DNA of 34,742 bases from a virus, in the IMG/VR virus record IMGVR_UViG_3300025508_000069, positions 1-34,742 of that record; one strand, given 5' to 3'. Below the pieces are notes generated by a model. The model was not told where the DNA came from. It saw only the letters and a list, made by a program, of their open reading frames with translations, and made no database searches. The position numbers and the translations under genes are program-made. Each line of letters begins with the position of its first letter. Position 1 is the stretch's first letter. Positions 1 to 6,445 of the stretch are shown in pieces.

Positions 1-2
1 AG

Positions 3-1262
3 AGATTTGTATTTTGTAAAGTTGTTCGAAATGAGAACAAAGAGTTAATATTGGTTGATTCCAATGGAGTTGAATTTTTAGTTCCTCAACTAAATGAGGG
101 TGGTAGTTCTCTTTATAAGAGAGCAGTTGCAGCTGCTAACAACCCCACTAAGTACTGTTTTAAGGTACGTGTGAGTGGTAACCTTACAGAAGGTTCAATT
201 GAGTTTGGGAGAGTGCCAGGTGAGAAGTTTAACGGCGCTGAGCCTGTTGGGAATTTCAACAAACCAAATGGTGGGTTGGAACAATACCAAATGAAATCAA
301 CACCAACACCAACATCAACAGAGGCTGTTGCCGCTCCATTAGAAGATGATTTTCTAAAGTTCATTCACAATGAAGCAAAGGATTTAAAACCACAGATGTT
401 GTTTATGAACGAACTGAAGTGGAAATATCTTATCCGTAATATCATTAGAGGTAAGAACATTATGATGACCGGACCAGCTGGTTGTGGTAAAACTATGGCC
501 GCTAAGGCAGCTGCTAATTCAATTGAAGGTTACACTATGGAAATCTTCAACTTAGGTTCAACGCAAGACCCGCGGGCTACGTTAATTGGTAATACACAAT
601 TCGATACTAAAAAAGGAACTGTGTTTTCACCTTCACCTTTTGTTCAGGCTATCCAAACTCCAAATACAGTTATTGTATTGGATGAGATTACGAGAGCACA
701 CCCTGAAGCTCACAACATTCTAATGAGTGTTTTGGATGCTGGGCAACGTTACTTACGTTTAGATGAGGCCTCTGATTCACCTGTTGTGAAAGTTGCTGAA
801 GGTGTTTCCTTTATCGCCTCCGCTAACATTGGTAATGAATACACCGCCACTCGACAATTGGATAGAGCAATTGTTGATAGATTTCAAATTATTGAAATGG
901 ATACTTTAACTAAAGATGAGGAAACAAATCTACTTCAGATGATGTACCCATCTATTAATATAAGCAGTATTCAATCAGTTGCTGAAATCACTTCTATGAC
1001 TCGTTCAGAAGTTAAGAAGGAAACACCACAACTTACTAACGCACTTTCGACTCGTACAGCAGTTGAGATTGGTTCACTACTTTATGATGGGTTTACTTTG
1101 GAAGATGCCGCTGAGATTACTATCTACCCATTATTTGATGATGCTGGTGGAGCTCAATCTGAGAGAACATACATACGACAGTTTGTTCAGAAGTTCGTTG
1201 GTTCTACCGAAAAAGAAGACCTTTTCAATGTAGAAGCCGATACATTAGATAACCCATTTTAA
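3..1262 (+). CDS. MoxR-type AAA+ ATPase, 5' end outside window
   Basis: The reading frame is already open at the left edge, so the start lies outside the window; a TTG at 51 is not a credible start. The visible 419 residues contain Walker A GPAGCGKT (visible residues 157-164), Walker B VIVLDE (223-228), a sensor-1-like ASAN (272-275) and DRAIVDRF (287-294), where an arginine finger usually lies. This pattern fits the MoxR/CbbQ branch of AAA+ ATPases, which remodel or load partner proteins using ATP. About 110 residues before the ATPase core have no recognised domain and end in a Pro/Thr-rich linker (about 97-113). The usual partner, a VWA-domain protein, is not in the window and could lie to the left. 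A hairpin terminator follows the stop. The ATPase call is firm; its role in the phage is unknown. Confidence 0.85.
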   Translation, partial: RFVFCKVVRNENKELILVDSNGVEFLVPQLNEGGSSLYKRAVAAANNPTKYCFKVRVSGNLTEGSIEFGRVPGEKFNGAEPVGNFNKPNGGLEQYQMKSTPTPTSTEAVAAPLEDDFLKFIHNEAKDLKPQMLFMNELKWKYLIRNIIRGKNIMMTGPAGCGKTMAAKAAANSIEGYTMEIFNLGSTQDPRATLIGNTQFDTKKGTVFSPSPFVQAIQTPNTVIVLDEITRAHPEAHNILMSVLDAGQRYLRLDEASDSPVVKVAEGVSFIASANIGNEYTATRQLDRAIVDRFQIIEMDTLTKDEETNLLQMMYPSINISSIQSVAEITSMTRSEVKKETPQLTNALSTRTAVEIGSLLYDGFTLEDAAEITIYPLFDDAGGAQSERTYIRQFVQKFVGSTEKEDLFNVEADTLDNPF

Positions 1263-1282
1263 TTTAATCTTTAACTACTGAG

Positions 1283-1320
1283 AGTAACCCTCAACTAAAT
1301 GGGATGGGGGTTACTTTCTA
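1283..1320 (+). terminator. Hairpin terminator after the AAA+ gene
   Basis: AGTAACCCTC at 1283-1292 pairs with GGGGGTTACT at 1306-1315 (10 bp with one G-T pair, 14-base loop) and is followed by T-rich TTCTATT. It lies 20 bases after the stop of the AAA+ gene. The T run is interrupted, so efficiency is uncertain. Confidence 0.65.
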
Positions 1321-1333
1321 TTATAATAAAATT

Positions 1334-1510
1334 ATGAGTAAACTAAATTTAAACCCAGCCGATACGTTACAAAACGCATTGCCAGAAACATATACTGAAA
1401 AAGAATTGTTAAATTGCTTGGAATTGATATGGAAAAATCGTATATTTGTGGAACAATCTGATATGATTGTCTTAACTAACATAGCTAAATCAGGAACCAA
1501 TGGAATTTAA
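1334..1510 (+). CDS. Small protein of unknown function (58 aa)
   Basis: I do not recognise this protein. The frame could begin at an ATG at 1304, but that codon sits inside the terminator hairpin. The ATG at 1334 gives a natural start (MSKLNLNPADTLQ) preceded by A/T-rich sequence, with no Shine-Dalgarno. The product is small, soluble and mildly amphipathic, with no transmembrane segment or cysteine motif. Its last 11 bases overlap the start of the next gene, so the two are probably translated together. It opens the block of small unknown genes that runs to 4310. Confidence 0.6.
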   Translation: MSKLNLNPADTLQNALPETYTEKELLNCLELIWKNRIFVEQSDMIVLTNIAKSGTNGI

Positions 1511-1820
1511 TAATAAACACTTAGCAGATACTATCGTTAATCAGTTGACTGATGATAAGTTTTTTGAAAATGAGTTTATCGATAAGCATAAATTCAAAGT
1601 ACGGTTTTATAAGATATTAGAAAAATCCGATTTTATATCGAAATCAACAAACGAAGAAGAATTACTTAATCTTATAATGGATGTGGTAATTAATCTTAGC
1701 CGAAACATAATTAAAGAGAATGTTGATAATACTCTTAACGAATTAACAAATAAGGGTATTGTAAAAGAAGTAATAACAAAAAGCGGTGAAGTTGGATATA
1801 CAATGAACCAAATTAAATAA
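1500..1820 (+). CDS. Hypothetical protein (106 aa)
   Basis: This soluble, charged protein of unknown function is probably mostly helical: long stretches rich in Leu, Ile, Asn, Lys and Glu alternate around residues 15-90. No catalytic motif, cysteine cluster or membrane segment is visible. The start overlaps the preceding gene by 11 bases in another frame, which is typical of translational coupling in phage operons. The next gene begins five bases after its stop. The C-terminus (KEVITKSGEVGYTMNQIK) has the look of the wing of a winged-helix fold, but that is only an impression. Confidence 0.65.
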   Translation: MEFNNKHLADTIVNQLTDDKFFENEFIDKHKFKVRFYKILEKSDFISKSTNEEELLNLIMDVVINLSRNIIKENVDNTLNELTNKGIVKEVITKSGEVGYTMNQIK

Positions 1821-1825
1821 ATAAT

Positions 1826-2224
1826 ATGAAGAAAGAAGAAAACATAATTCCAGATGAATACTGGAGTACGCTATCAGACTCTGAAAAAGAGGGTATGGCT
1901 AAGGCAATGGAAGAATCAGAAATGTTTCTTATGAATGAGCAAGAGTGGAAAGAATTAGATGAAGAATATTATTCACGTCTAAGAGAACGGTTTGGCAAAG
2001 GACCTGATGAAATCGGCCCACGTGAATTTAAATCGTTTAAATCGGTTAATTTACCATTGTGGATGTTGGTTATTCCATCTGGGAGACAGAAGGATGGTGA
2101 TACCTATATTCAATACTTCCATACCATATGTGAAGACATGGAAGATACTAACTGTAATGGTTCGTATGAAATGGTTACAGAACAAGAATTAGAATCTAAA
2201 TTTAACATTAAATATAACAATTAA
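1826..2224 (+). CDS. Hypothetical acidic protein (132 aa)
   Basis: The family is not recognised. The N-terminal half (residues 1-60) is strongly acidic and probably helical, with many Glu, Met and Trp residues. The C-terminal half is more mixed and contains two cysteines (ICEDMEDTNCNG, about 105-116) spaced too irregularly for a zinc site. There is no signal peptide or membrane segment. The ATG follows an A-rich ATAAATAAT leader without a Shine-Dalgarno. It belongs to the tightly spaced run of small genes between 1334 and 4310. Confidence 0.65.
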   Translation: MKKEENIIPDEYWSTLSDSEKEGMAKAMEESEMFLMNEQEWKELDEEYYSRLRERFGKGPDEIGPREFKSFKSVNLPLWMLVIPSGRQKDGDTYIQYFHTICEDMEDTNCNGSYEMVTEQELESKFNIKYNN

Positions 2225-2237
2225 AATCAAAACAATT

Positions 2238-2438
2238 ATGAAGTATTATATCGCAAAAGTAAAAGTAGTAACTACCGATGATAAGGGTAGACAAAAGAAA
2301 ATAGTAGAGCAGTACTGTGTTCACGCCGTATCCGTAACAGATGCAGAGGCAAAGGTACATGAAGAGTTTAAGAACGATGGGTTAGAGTTTGAAGTAACTC
2401 ACGTTAATGAAACTAAAATTATTAAAGTTATATCATAA
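2238..2438 (+). CDS. Small DUF4494-like protein (66 aa)
   Basis: The sequence begins MKYYIAKVKVVTTDDKG and continues through QYCVHAVSVTDAEAKVHEEF. This pattern, a short beta strand, a turn with basic residues, then an A-x-SxTDAEAK helix, resembles DUF4494 proteins, which I associate with Bacteroidota and their phages; their function is unknown. The assignment is from memory of the motif and not from a search. The protein is small and soluble and probably forms an alpha/beta fold of about 65 residues. The stop overlaps the next start (TAATG), so the pair is likely coupled. If correct, the family link supports a Bacteroidota host. Confidence 0.65.
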   Translation: MKYYIAKVKVVTTDDKGRQKKIVEQYCVHAVSVTDAEAKVHEEFKNDGLEFEVTHVNETKIIKVIS

Positions 2439-2650
2439 TGGATTTAAATTACTCAGTAGGGAATACCGTAGTAGTTACCATCTTTAAAAAACATAAAGTG
2501 GGTAAGGTTGTAGAACGAGCAATTTCCTTAAATAACATCGTACACGCCGTAAAAATGGAAGATGGTAAATTATATGAAGGACTTTCTGTAATGGGTGATT
2601 CTGACATTTATATAAATTCAGCTTTAACTAAAGCATTTAATCACAAATAG
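2438..2650 (+). CDS. Hypothetical small beta-rich protein (70 aa)
   Basis: The function is unknown. The sequence is rich in Val and Ile with short alternating strands (VGNTVVVTIFKKHKVGKVVE, then IVHAVKMEDGKLYEGLSV), which suggests a small SH3-like or KOW-like beta barrel. It is soluble, with no cysteines and no membrane segment. The start shares bases with the upstream stop (TAATG), and the next gene starts three bases after its own stop. It has no promoter of its own. Confidence 0.65.
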   Translation: MDLNYSVGNTVVVTIFKKHKVGKVVERAISLNNIVHAVKMEDGKLYEGLSVMGDSDIYINSALTKAFNHK

Positions 2651-2653
2651 AAA

Positions 2654-2953
2654 ATGGCAATTGATATAGCAAAGTTTAAGCGATTAAAAAAGAAAATACT
2701 AAAGAAATTTCCTAATGCTTTAACAAAGAGGACTAGTGGTGGCTTATATTATGTATCAGATGGTGAGGGTAATTCCCTTACCTCTGAGTATATGATACCG
2801 GCTCAATCTACTGTGGCATTAGCATGGTATTGGTTAGGTGAAATAATTCGTATTGATAAAAATATTCAACGAACAAATCCTAACAGACTTAGTACGACTG
2901 ATTTTGAAAAGAAATTTAATAGGATTTCTAAAAGAAATAAAAAGGTTAAATAG
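2654..2953 (+). CDS. Hypothetical basic protein (99 aa)
   Basis: The protein is strongly basic at both ends: the first 25 residues (FKRLKKKILKKFPNALTKR) and the last 30 are Lys/Arg-rich. A central hydrophobic, aromatic segment (TVALAWYWLGEIIRI, about 57-71) lies between them. That segment is short for a transmembrane helix and more likely packs in a small globular core. The charge suggests contact with nucleic acid or an acidic partner, but no known DNA-binding motif is visible. It is the last gene before an intergenic gap carrying the ATATTTATAATA element. Confidence 0.6.
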   Translation: MAIDIAKFKRLKKKILKKFPNALTKRTSGGLYYVSDGEGNSLTSEYMIPAQSTVALAWYWLGEIIRIDKNIQRTNPNRLSTTDFEKKFNRISKRNKKVK

Positions 2954-2972
2954 GTTTTATTAATAGTGTTTT

Positions 2973-2984
2973 CATATTTATAAT
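2973..2984 (+). promoter_or_regulatory. Candidate phage late-type promoter element
   Basis: ATATTTATAATA stands in the only sizeable gap of the small-gene block, 25 bases before the ATG at 3010. The identical 12-mer occurs before genes at 25943 and 32379. Recognition by the gp55-like sigma encoded at 9562 is inferred, not shown. Confidence 0.45.
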
Positions 2985-3009
2985 AAATGTATAATTTAAA
3001 TTAGTAGTT

Positions 3010-3291
3010 ATGAAGCACGAAAGAAAATCCTATGTTAATCAAATAACACCACTTGATAATAAAACGCAAGAACGGTTTGATAAGTTGGGTAAGAATTACA
3101 GTTCAATTAATTTTGAAATGTCAAATTCAGTAACAGAAACAAATGTTAAAAATAGGTCAACAGTAATAGGTAGTTTAATTGTAGGTAAGCACCATGTAGA
3201 ATTAACCTACTCAGAATGTAACAGAGTAATGGAAATGTTAGTAGATGCACAAACTACTATTAGACAAAAGCAGAAATTAGGTATGTTCTAA
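3010..3291 (+). CDS. Hypothetical protein (93 aa)
   Basis: The family is not recognised. The protein has a polar N-terminal half (residues 1-45) and a C-terminal half with a hydrophobic strand (VIGSLIVGKHHVELTYSE) followed by an amphipathic helix (CNRVMEMLVDAQTTIRQKQ). The single cysteine argues against metal binding. It is the first gene after the candidate promoter at 2973 and leads a group of four genes ending at a hairpin at 4315. The stop overlaps the next start as TAATG. Confidence 0.65.
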   Translation: MKHERKSYVNQITPLDNKTQERFDKLGKNYSSINFEMSNSVTETNVKNRSTVIGSLIVGKHHVELTYSECNRVMEMLVDAQTTIRQKQKLGMF

Positions 3292-3716
3292 TGAAATCCA
3301 ATGACTTGTTTAATCAACTTGGAAATGGAGACCCGGAAATGAAGAACGCTCGGGACTGGGTTTCCTATAAAAAGTTTGAACAATCAGTTCCAACCATATT
3401 AACTTTAGAAGAGTTTGTAAATACTGTTTTAAAGAAGTCTATTATAACGGATGCTAAACCACAGTTGTGGTTCTCTACGAGATATATGGTGTCTAATTAT
3501 TTAGAATCGGATACTGATATGAGTGATGAGTATGTAGATAAGATGCTTGATAGAATCAATATGTTACATAAAAGTATTCAGAGCTCTGATGAGTTTATCC
3601 ACATACATCAATTTTTAAACGTATTGGTTGAGCACGTTTCTACCAAGCGAACTATTGTTCCAAAAGAGGTTTTGGAATATTTAAACAAATTATATAAAAC
3701 AAAAGGAATAACCTAA
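3291..3716 (+). CDS. Hypothetical helical protein (141 aa)
   Basis: This soluble protein is probably all-helical and of unknown function. Helical stretches are apparent at about 36-50 (TLEEFVNTVLKKSII), 60-72, 80-95 and 100-135. There is no catalytic signature. It starts inside the stop codon of the previous gene (TAATG) and is followed after 13 bases by another small gene, so it is probably expressed as part of the 3010-4310 unit. Confidence 0.65.
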   Translation: MKSNDLFNQLGNGDPEMKNARDWVSYKKFEQSVPTILTLEEFVNTVLKKSIITDAKPQLWFSTRYMVSNYLESDTDMSDEYVDKMLDRINMLHKSIQSSDEFIHIHQFLNVLVEHVSTKRTIVPKEVLEYLNKLYKTKGIT

Positions 3717-3729
3717 GATACTTATATAC

Positions 3730-3918
3730 ATGAAAGTAATAGAACTAGTAACAGATGAACAACACAGAAATGTTTTATATGAAATCATAAGTAAGTATAA
3801 AGGAGATACCCGCCTTTCTGAATTAAAATTGTATATGTTGAAAAACGATTACTTTTTAAAATTCGGACATGAGCCCACACGGTTGGCGTATCAGATATAT
3901 GTAGAATCTTTAAAATAA
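3730..3918 (+). CDS. Small hypothetical protein (62 aa)
   Basis: The protein is small and probably helical with many aromatic residues (Tyr, Phe). Nothing in it matches a family I recognise. There is no cysteine pair, membrane segment or clear nucleic-acid-binding motif. It sits between two unknown genes, 13 bases after the upstream stop and eight bases before the downstream start. Its length and spacing fit a real small phage gene, but evidence is limited to the intact frame and context. Confidence 0.55.
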   Translation: MKVIELVTDEQHRNVLYEIISKYKGDTRLSELKLYMLKNDYFLKFGHEPTRLAYQIYVESLK

Positions 3919-3926
3919 GGACTATT

Positions 3927-4310
3927 ATGGATGATAATGATTATTGGGATGAAGTTGAATACAACTTCTTTAATACATTAGATGATGTTGATAAGTTAAT
4001 GTATATGTACGATTTAATGTTAGGTGATTTTCAAAATGATTATTACGGTATCGATGATGATAGTGATTTTGAATTTGATGAGTTTGTTGATGATGATACA
4101 CCTATTAGGCAAGAGGTAACTGCATTAATTGATAAATCAGGCTACCTTTCAATAACAGGCGCTTCGGTTGAACTTTTAAATAAGGTTGTAACTACTATGG
4201 TAATGGATGGTATGATTCTTTCAGATAAAAAACTAGCAATGTCCGATAATGGTGAGATTTCACTAAACTATAGAGTAATAGGTACGACAACCGCAATATC
4301 AGTTAACTGA
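3927..4310 (+). CDS. Hypothetical very acidic protein (127 aa)
   Basis: The N-terminal 65 residues are extremely rich in Asp and Glu (for example DDDSDFEFDEFVDDD, about 44-58). Such acidic stretches in small phage proteins sometimes mimic DNA, but nothing here proves that. The C-terminal 60 residues look like a compact mixed domain (helix LLNKVVTTMVMDGMILS, then strands). AAGGAC lies eight bases before the ATG, one of few Shine-Dalgarno-like sequences in this half of the window. A hairpin begins five bases after the stop, so this is the last gene of its unit. Confidence 0.65.
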   Translation: MDDNDYWDEVEYNFFNTLDDVDKLMYMYDLMLGDFQNDYYGIDDDSDFEFDEFVDDDTPIRQEVTALIDKSGYLSITGASVELLNKVVTTMVMDGMILSDKKLAMSDNGEISLNYRVIGTTTAISVN

Positions 4311-4314
4311 CAAT

Positions 4315-4335
4315 TTGTCATAACCCATATGACAA
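4315..4335 (+). terminator. Hairpin after the acidic-protein gene
   Basis: TTGTCATA (4315-4322) and TATGACAA (4328-4335) form an 8-bp perfect stem with a 5-base loop, five bases after a stop codon. TATTTCC follows, without a true T run. The same bases also contain the overlapping inverted repeat TGACAA-T-TTGTCA (4308-4320), so the site might be an operator instead. The rest of the 100-base gap to 4411 is A/T-rich, and I see no clear host-type promoter in it. Confidence 0.4.
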
Positions 4336-4410
4336 TATTTCCGATTTAACATTATGGTACATCATTTGAACATTACATACTATAAATTATTAAACTAAAA
4401 TAAAGTTATT

Positions 4411-4764
4411 ATGAATTACAATGCAAACACACTAATTGATAGGTTACTATATGCTAACAATATTAGCCAATCGCAAAAAAATACCATCAACTCAAGCCAT
4501 ATGAATATATCAGATGATGGGGTATTGAATATGGAATTCGATGTACCTGGTTTCTCCAAAAATACAATTACAATCAAATCCGTTGGAAACCGATTGTTTA
4601 TTAATGGAGAAACTAGCGACCGAACACTTAACAAAGAGTATAAAATAGAACAGAAGTGGAATGCGGATGCCACGACTGCTAAAGTTTTGGATGGGGTACT
4701 TACTATCTCAATACCACCTTTAGAAGAATCTGATAAGAGGGTAAAAACAATATCAGTTAAATAA
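4411..4764 (+). CDS. hsp20: Hsp20 family small heat-shock protein
   Basis: This is a small heat-shock protein with an alpha-crystallin domain, an ATP-independent holdase that binds unfolding proteins. The 117 residues have a short N-terminal arm (1-27) and the crystallin domain (about 28-105). Signature segments are FDVPGFSKNTITI (43-55), LFINGE (62-67) and A-x-x-x-x-GVLTISIP ending at 102. The C-terminal tail has an I-x-V motif (ISV, 114-116), which in this family docks on a neighbouring subunit. The length is short compared with most bacterial Hsp20 proteins (about 140-150), mainly through the short arm. Hsp20 genes are known in T4-like marine phages, where they are thought to help virion protein folding. 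The stop overlaps the next start (TAATG). Confidence 0.9.
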   Translation: MNYNANTLIDRLLYANNISQSQKNTINSSHMNISDDGVLNMEFDVPGFSKNTITIKSVGNRLFINGETSDRTLNKEYKIEQKWNADATTAKVLDGVLTISIPPLEESDKRVKTISVK

Positions 4765-4967
4765 TGTTATGTAAAGAAGTTATAAATATATCAGATACGT
4801 TGTACATTGTTCTAAGGAAAATCAGAATTTCAGATAGACCCATTGTAGATACGTGGCGTGAACATCTTAGAGCCGATAGGGTTTTTAAAAAAGAACCCTA
4901 TTTCTATTTCTGTGAAGAAATTGTAGATGTTGAACCGATTGAAGAAGATAACATAGCAACTGATTAA
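4764..4967 (+). CDS. Hypothetical protein downstream of hsp20 (67 aa)
   Basis: This is a small protein of unknown function. The first half carries hydrophobic and basic residues (DTLYIVLRKIRISDRPIVD). The last 20 residues are acidic (EEIVDVEPIEEDN). Two cysteines (residues 3 and 50) are far apart. Its ATG overlaps the hsp20 stop, so it is almost certainly translated with hsp20. The strong terminator at 4974 closes the pair, making hsp20 plus this gene a two-gene unit. A functional link to Hsp20 is possible but not shown. Confidence 0.6.
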   Translation: MLCKEVINISDTLYIVLRKIRISDRPIVDTWREHLRADRVFKKEPYFYFCEEIVDVEPIEEDNIATD

Positions 4968-4973
4968 CTAAAT

Positions 4974-5004
4974 GGGGGAGTTTTTAATTAAGCTTCCCCT
5001 TTTT
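4974..5004 (+). terminator. Rho-independent terminator after hsp20 unit
   Basis: GGGGGAG (4974-4980) pairs with CTTCCCC (4993-4999), and the stem can extend inward by three weaker pairs. TTTTT follows at 5000-5004. It begins seven bases after the stop at 4967 and separates this unit from the host-type promoter at 5041. Confidence 0.85.
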
Positions 5005-5017
5005 ACGTCTTAAAGAC

Positions 5018-5072
5018 TTAACAATTTGGTAACATTAAAATTTGGAAATATGGAATTAATTCCGTATCTTTA
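5018..5072 (+). promoter_or_regulatory. Bacteroidota-type promoter before the four-cysteine gene
   Basis: TTTG at 5041-5044, a spacer of exactly 20 bases, then TATCTTTA at 5065-5072, matching the Bacteroidota -33/-7 pattern (TTTG, TAnnTTTG) with one mismatch. Upstream lie TTAACAATT (5018) and TAACATTA (5030), both also present before the next promoter. The predicted transcript start is about 15-20 bases before the ATG at 5097. Confidence 0.7.
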
Positions 5073-5096
5073 TTATGTAATAAAAAGATTAAAGTT

Positions 5097-5261
5097 ATGA
5101 GAGAATTAGATAATTGGTTTGGTGGAAATCCAATAGAACAGATAGATAAGATAATAAGTGAAATGTCCGCTCACGCAGAGAAAGCTGGTAAGGTTGTAGA
5201 TTGTGGTGTTTGTAAGAATACCAAAATTCAAAATGGACATACGTGTAATGTATGTAAGTAA
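5097..5261 (+). CDS. 54-aa four-cysteine (zinc-knuckle-like) protein
   Basis: This short protein has an intact ATG and stop. It carries two CxxC pairs near its C-terminus: CGVC (36-39) and CNVC (50-53), separated by ten residues. That is the layout of a small zinc ribbon or knuckle. The N-terminal 30 residues look like one amphipathic helix (NPIEQIDKIISEMSAHAEKA). The gene stands alone between a terminator and the next promoter and has its own host-type promoter, so it is probably expressed early and in its own right. A role as a regulator or host-takeover factor is plausible for such a protein, but nothing in the sequence specifies a target. Confidence 0.7.
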   Translation: MRELDNWFGGNPIEQIDKIISEMSAHAEKAGKVVDCGVCKNTKIQNGHTCNVCK

Positions 5262-5284
5262 TTAAGAATATTCTAATAGAACTT

Positions 5285-5339
5285 TTAACAATTGTTAACA
5301 TTATAAGTTTGGTAATACCACATTTTAATCTTACATTTA
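5285..5339 (+). promoter_or_regulatory. Bacteroidota-type promoter before uvdE, with palindrome
   Basis: TTTG at 5308-5311, a 20-base spacer, then TACATTTA at 5332-5339, one mismatch from TAnnTTTG. A perfect 14-bp palindrome, TTAACAATTGTTAA (5285-5298), lies ten bases upstream of the -33 element and could be an operator or activator site. The predicted transcript has a leader of about 35 bases before the ATG at 5383. Confidence 0.7.
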
Positions 5340-5382
5340 CAGAGTAATAAAAATTAATAGTTAAACATAAAAAATAAACAAT

Positions 5383-6291
5383 ATGCAGAATTTAGGATAC
5401 GCTTGTATCAACGAAACATTGGGTTCTCAGAAGCCTAGAATTACTACCAATCGTAGTATGATTAAGAGAACGTTCAAAGAGCGTGGTGTAGAATACGCAT
5501 CAGAGCTGAGTCTTCAGAATTGTAGAGATTTGATTGAGATTATCAAATGGAATCATCAGAACGGTATTAACTTCTTTAGAATTACTTCAGGTTTATTTCC
5601 GTGGTATTCTGAATATAAGTTATCAGATATGCCACATGCCAATCGTATCAAAACCCTATTAGAAGGTGCTGGTAATCTTGCTACTAAGTATGGTCAACGT
5701 ATTACGACTCACCCTGGCCCATTCAACGTATTACCATCGCCAAATGATAGAGTAGTACAAAATACCATTGATGAACTAACAGACCATGCTGAAGTGTTCG
5801 ACCTTATGGGATTATCACAAACTCCATACAATAAGATTAATATCCATTGTAATGGTGTTTACGGAGATAAGATTACTGCTATGGATAGATTCTGTAAGAA
5901 CTTTGATAGACTCCCTCAGTCGGCACAAAACAGATTGACTGTAGAGAATGATGATAAGGCTAGTATGTATTCTGTAACAGATTTAATGTACATTCACGAA
6001 CGTATCGGTATTCCAATTGTATTTGATTATCATCATCATAAGTTTTGTACAGGTGGGTTAACAGAAGAAGAAGCTCTTAAACTTGCAGTTAGTACTTGGG
6101 GTGATATTAAGCCTGTAGTTCATTATTCAGAATCTAAATCATTACACGAAGAGAATGATAAGATTAAACCACAAGCACATTCAGATTACATTTCAGAATA
6201 TATAAATACTTATGGATTAGATGTAGATATTATGGTAGAAGCTAAGAAGAAAGAATTAACCCTAGCTCAGTACAAAAGCGTGCACGCATGA
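5383..6291 (+). CDS. uvdE: UV-damage endonuclease (UvdE/UVDE family)
   Basis: UvdE nicks DNA immediately 5' of UV photoproducts and starts an excision-repair route independent of UvrABC. The 302 residues match the family along the whole length, with a TIM-barrel set of metal ligands: THPG (H110), INIH (H155), TVENDD (E188), FDYHHH (D215-H218), HYSES (H247), AHSDY (H266) and VEAK (E286). Other signatures are GYACIN near the N-terminus, RITSGLFPW (66-74) and HPGPFNVLPSPND (110-122). The length is normal for the bacterial enzyme, and no key ligand appears missing. It has its own host-type promoter, which suggests early expression. This would repair irradiated phage genomes or damage during infection in sunlit water. 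No Shine-Dalgarno is present; the leader is A-rich. Confidence 0.93.
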   Translation: MQNLGYACINETLGSQKPRITTNRSMIKRTFKERGVEYASELSLQNCRDLIEIIKWNHQNGINFFRITSGLFPWYSEYKLSDMPHANRIKTLLEGAGNLATKYGQRITTHPGPFNVLPSPNDRVVQNTIDELTDHAEVFDLMGLSQTPYNKINIHCNGVYGDKITAMDRFCKNFDRLPQSAQNRLTVENDDKASMYSVTDLMYIHERIGIPIVFDYHHHKFCTGGLTEEEALKLAVSTWGDIKPVVHYSESKSLHEENDKIKPQAHSDYISEYINTYGLDVDIMVEAKKKELTLAQYKSVHA

Positions 6292-6292
6292 G

Positions 6293-6439
6293 GTGGGGTT
6301 TAGCTTGTTTGATTATTTAATTCTTTTTATTTTAATATTTATTATTATATTTGTTGTTTTAACAACACTGTCTTATTTTAAGATAATAGAGTTATATATA
6401 AGTACAAATCAGGAATTTAGTAAAACCAATAATATATAA
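6293..6439 (+). CDS. Possible tiny single-pass membrane protein (48 aa)
   Basis: An open frame with GTG start lies one base after the uvdE stop and ends seven bases before the next gene. It would encode 48 residues: a short polar start, a very hydrophobic segment (about 8-29, rich in Ile, Leu, Phe and Val) and a polar tail (ELYISTNQEFSKTNN). This fills what would otherwise be a 154-base gap. Against it: there is no ATG in frame, and A/T-rich DNA encodes hydrophobic stretches by chance. A TTG at 6305 is the alternative start. If real, it could be a holin-like or membrane-partner peptide for the following membrane protein. Confidence 0.38.
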   Translation: MGFSLFDYLILFILIFIIIFVVLTTLSYFKIIELYISTNQEFSKTNNI

Positions 6440-6445
6440 AATAAT

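Noticed and set aside
1304-1333. ATG at 1304 as start of the small gene ending at 1510
   Set aside because: The codon is inside the terminator hairpin (1283-1315); the ATG at 1334 follows it.
4336-4410. Host-type promoter before hsp20
   Set aside because: TTTG occurs at 4366-4369 but no TAnnTTTG follows at about 20 bases. TATAAATT at 4381 is T4-late-like but with one mismatch and no second copy of that form in a convincing place.
6335-6353. ATATTTATTATT and TATATTTG as a promoter before the membrane protein
   Set aside because: No TTTG at a 19-21 base distance, the site is about 90 bases from the gene, and the stretch is nearly all A/T, where such matches arise by chance.
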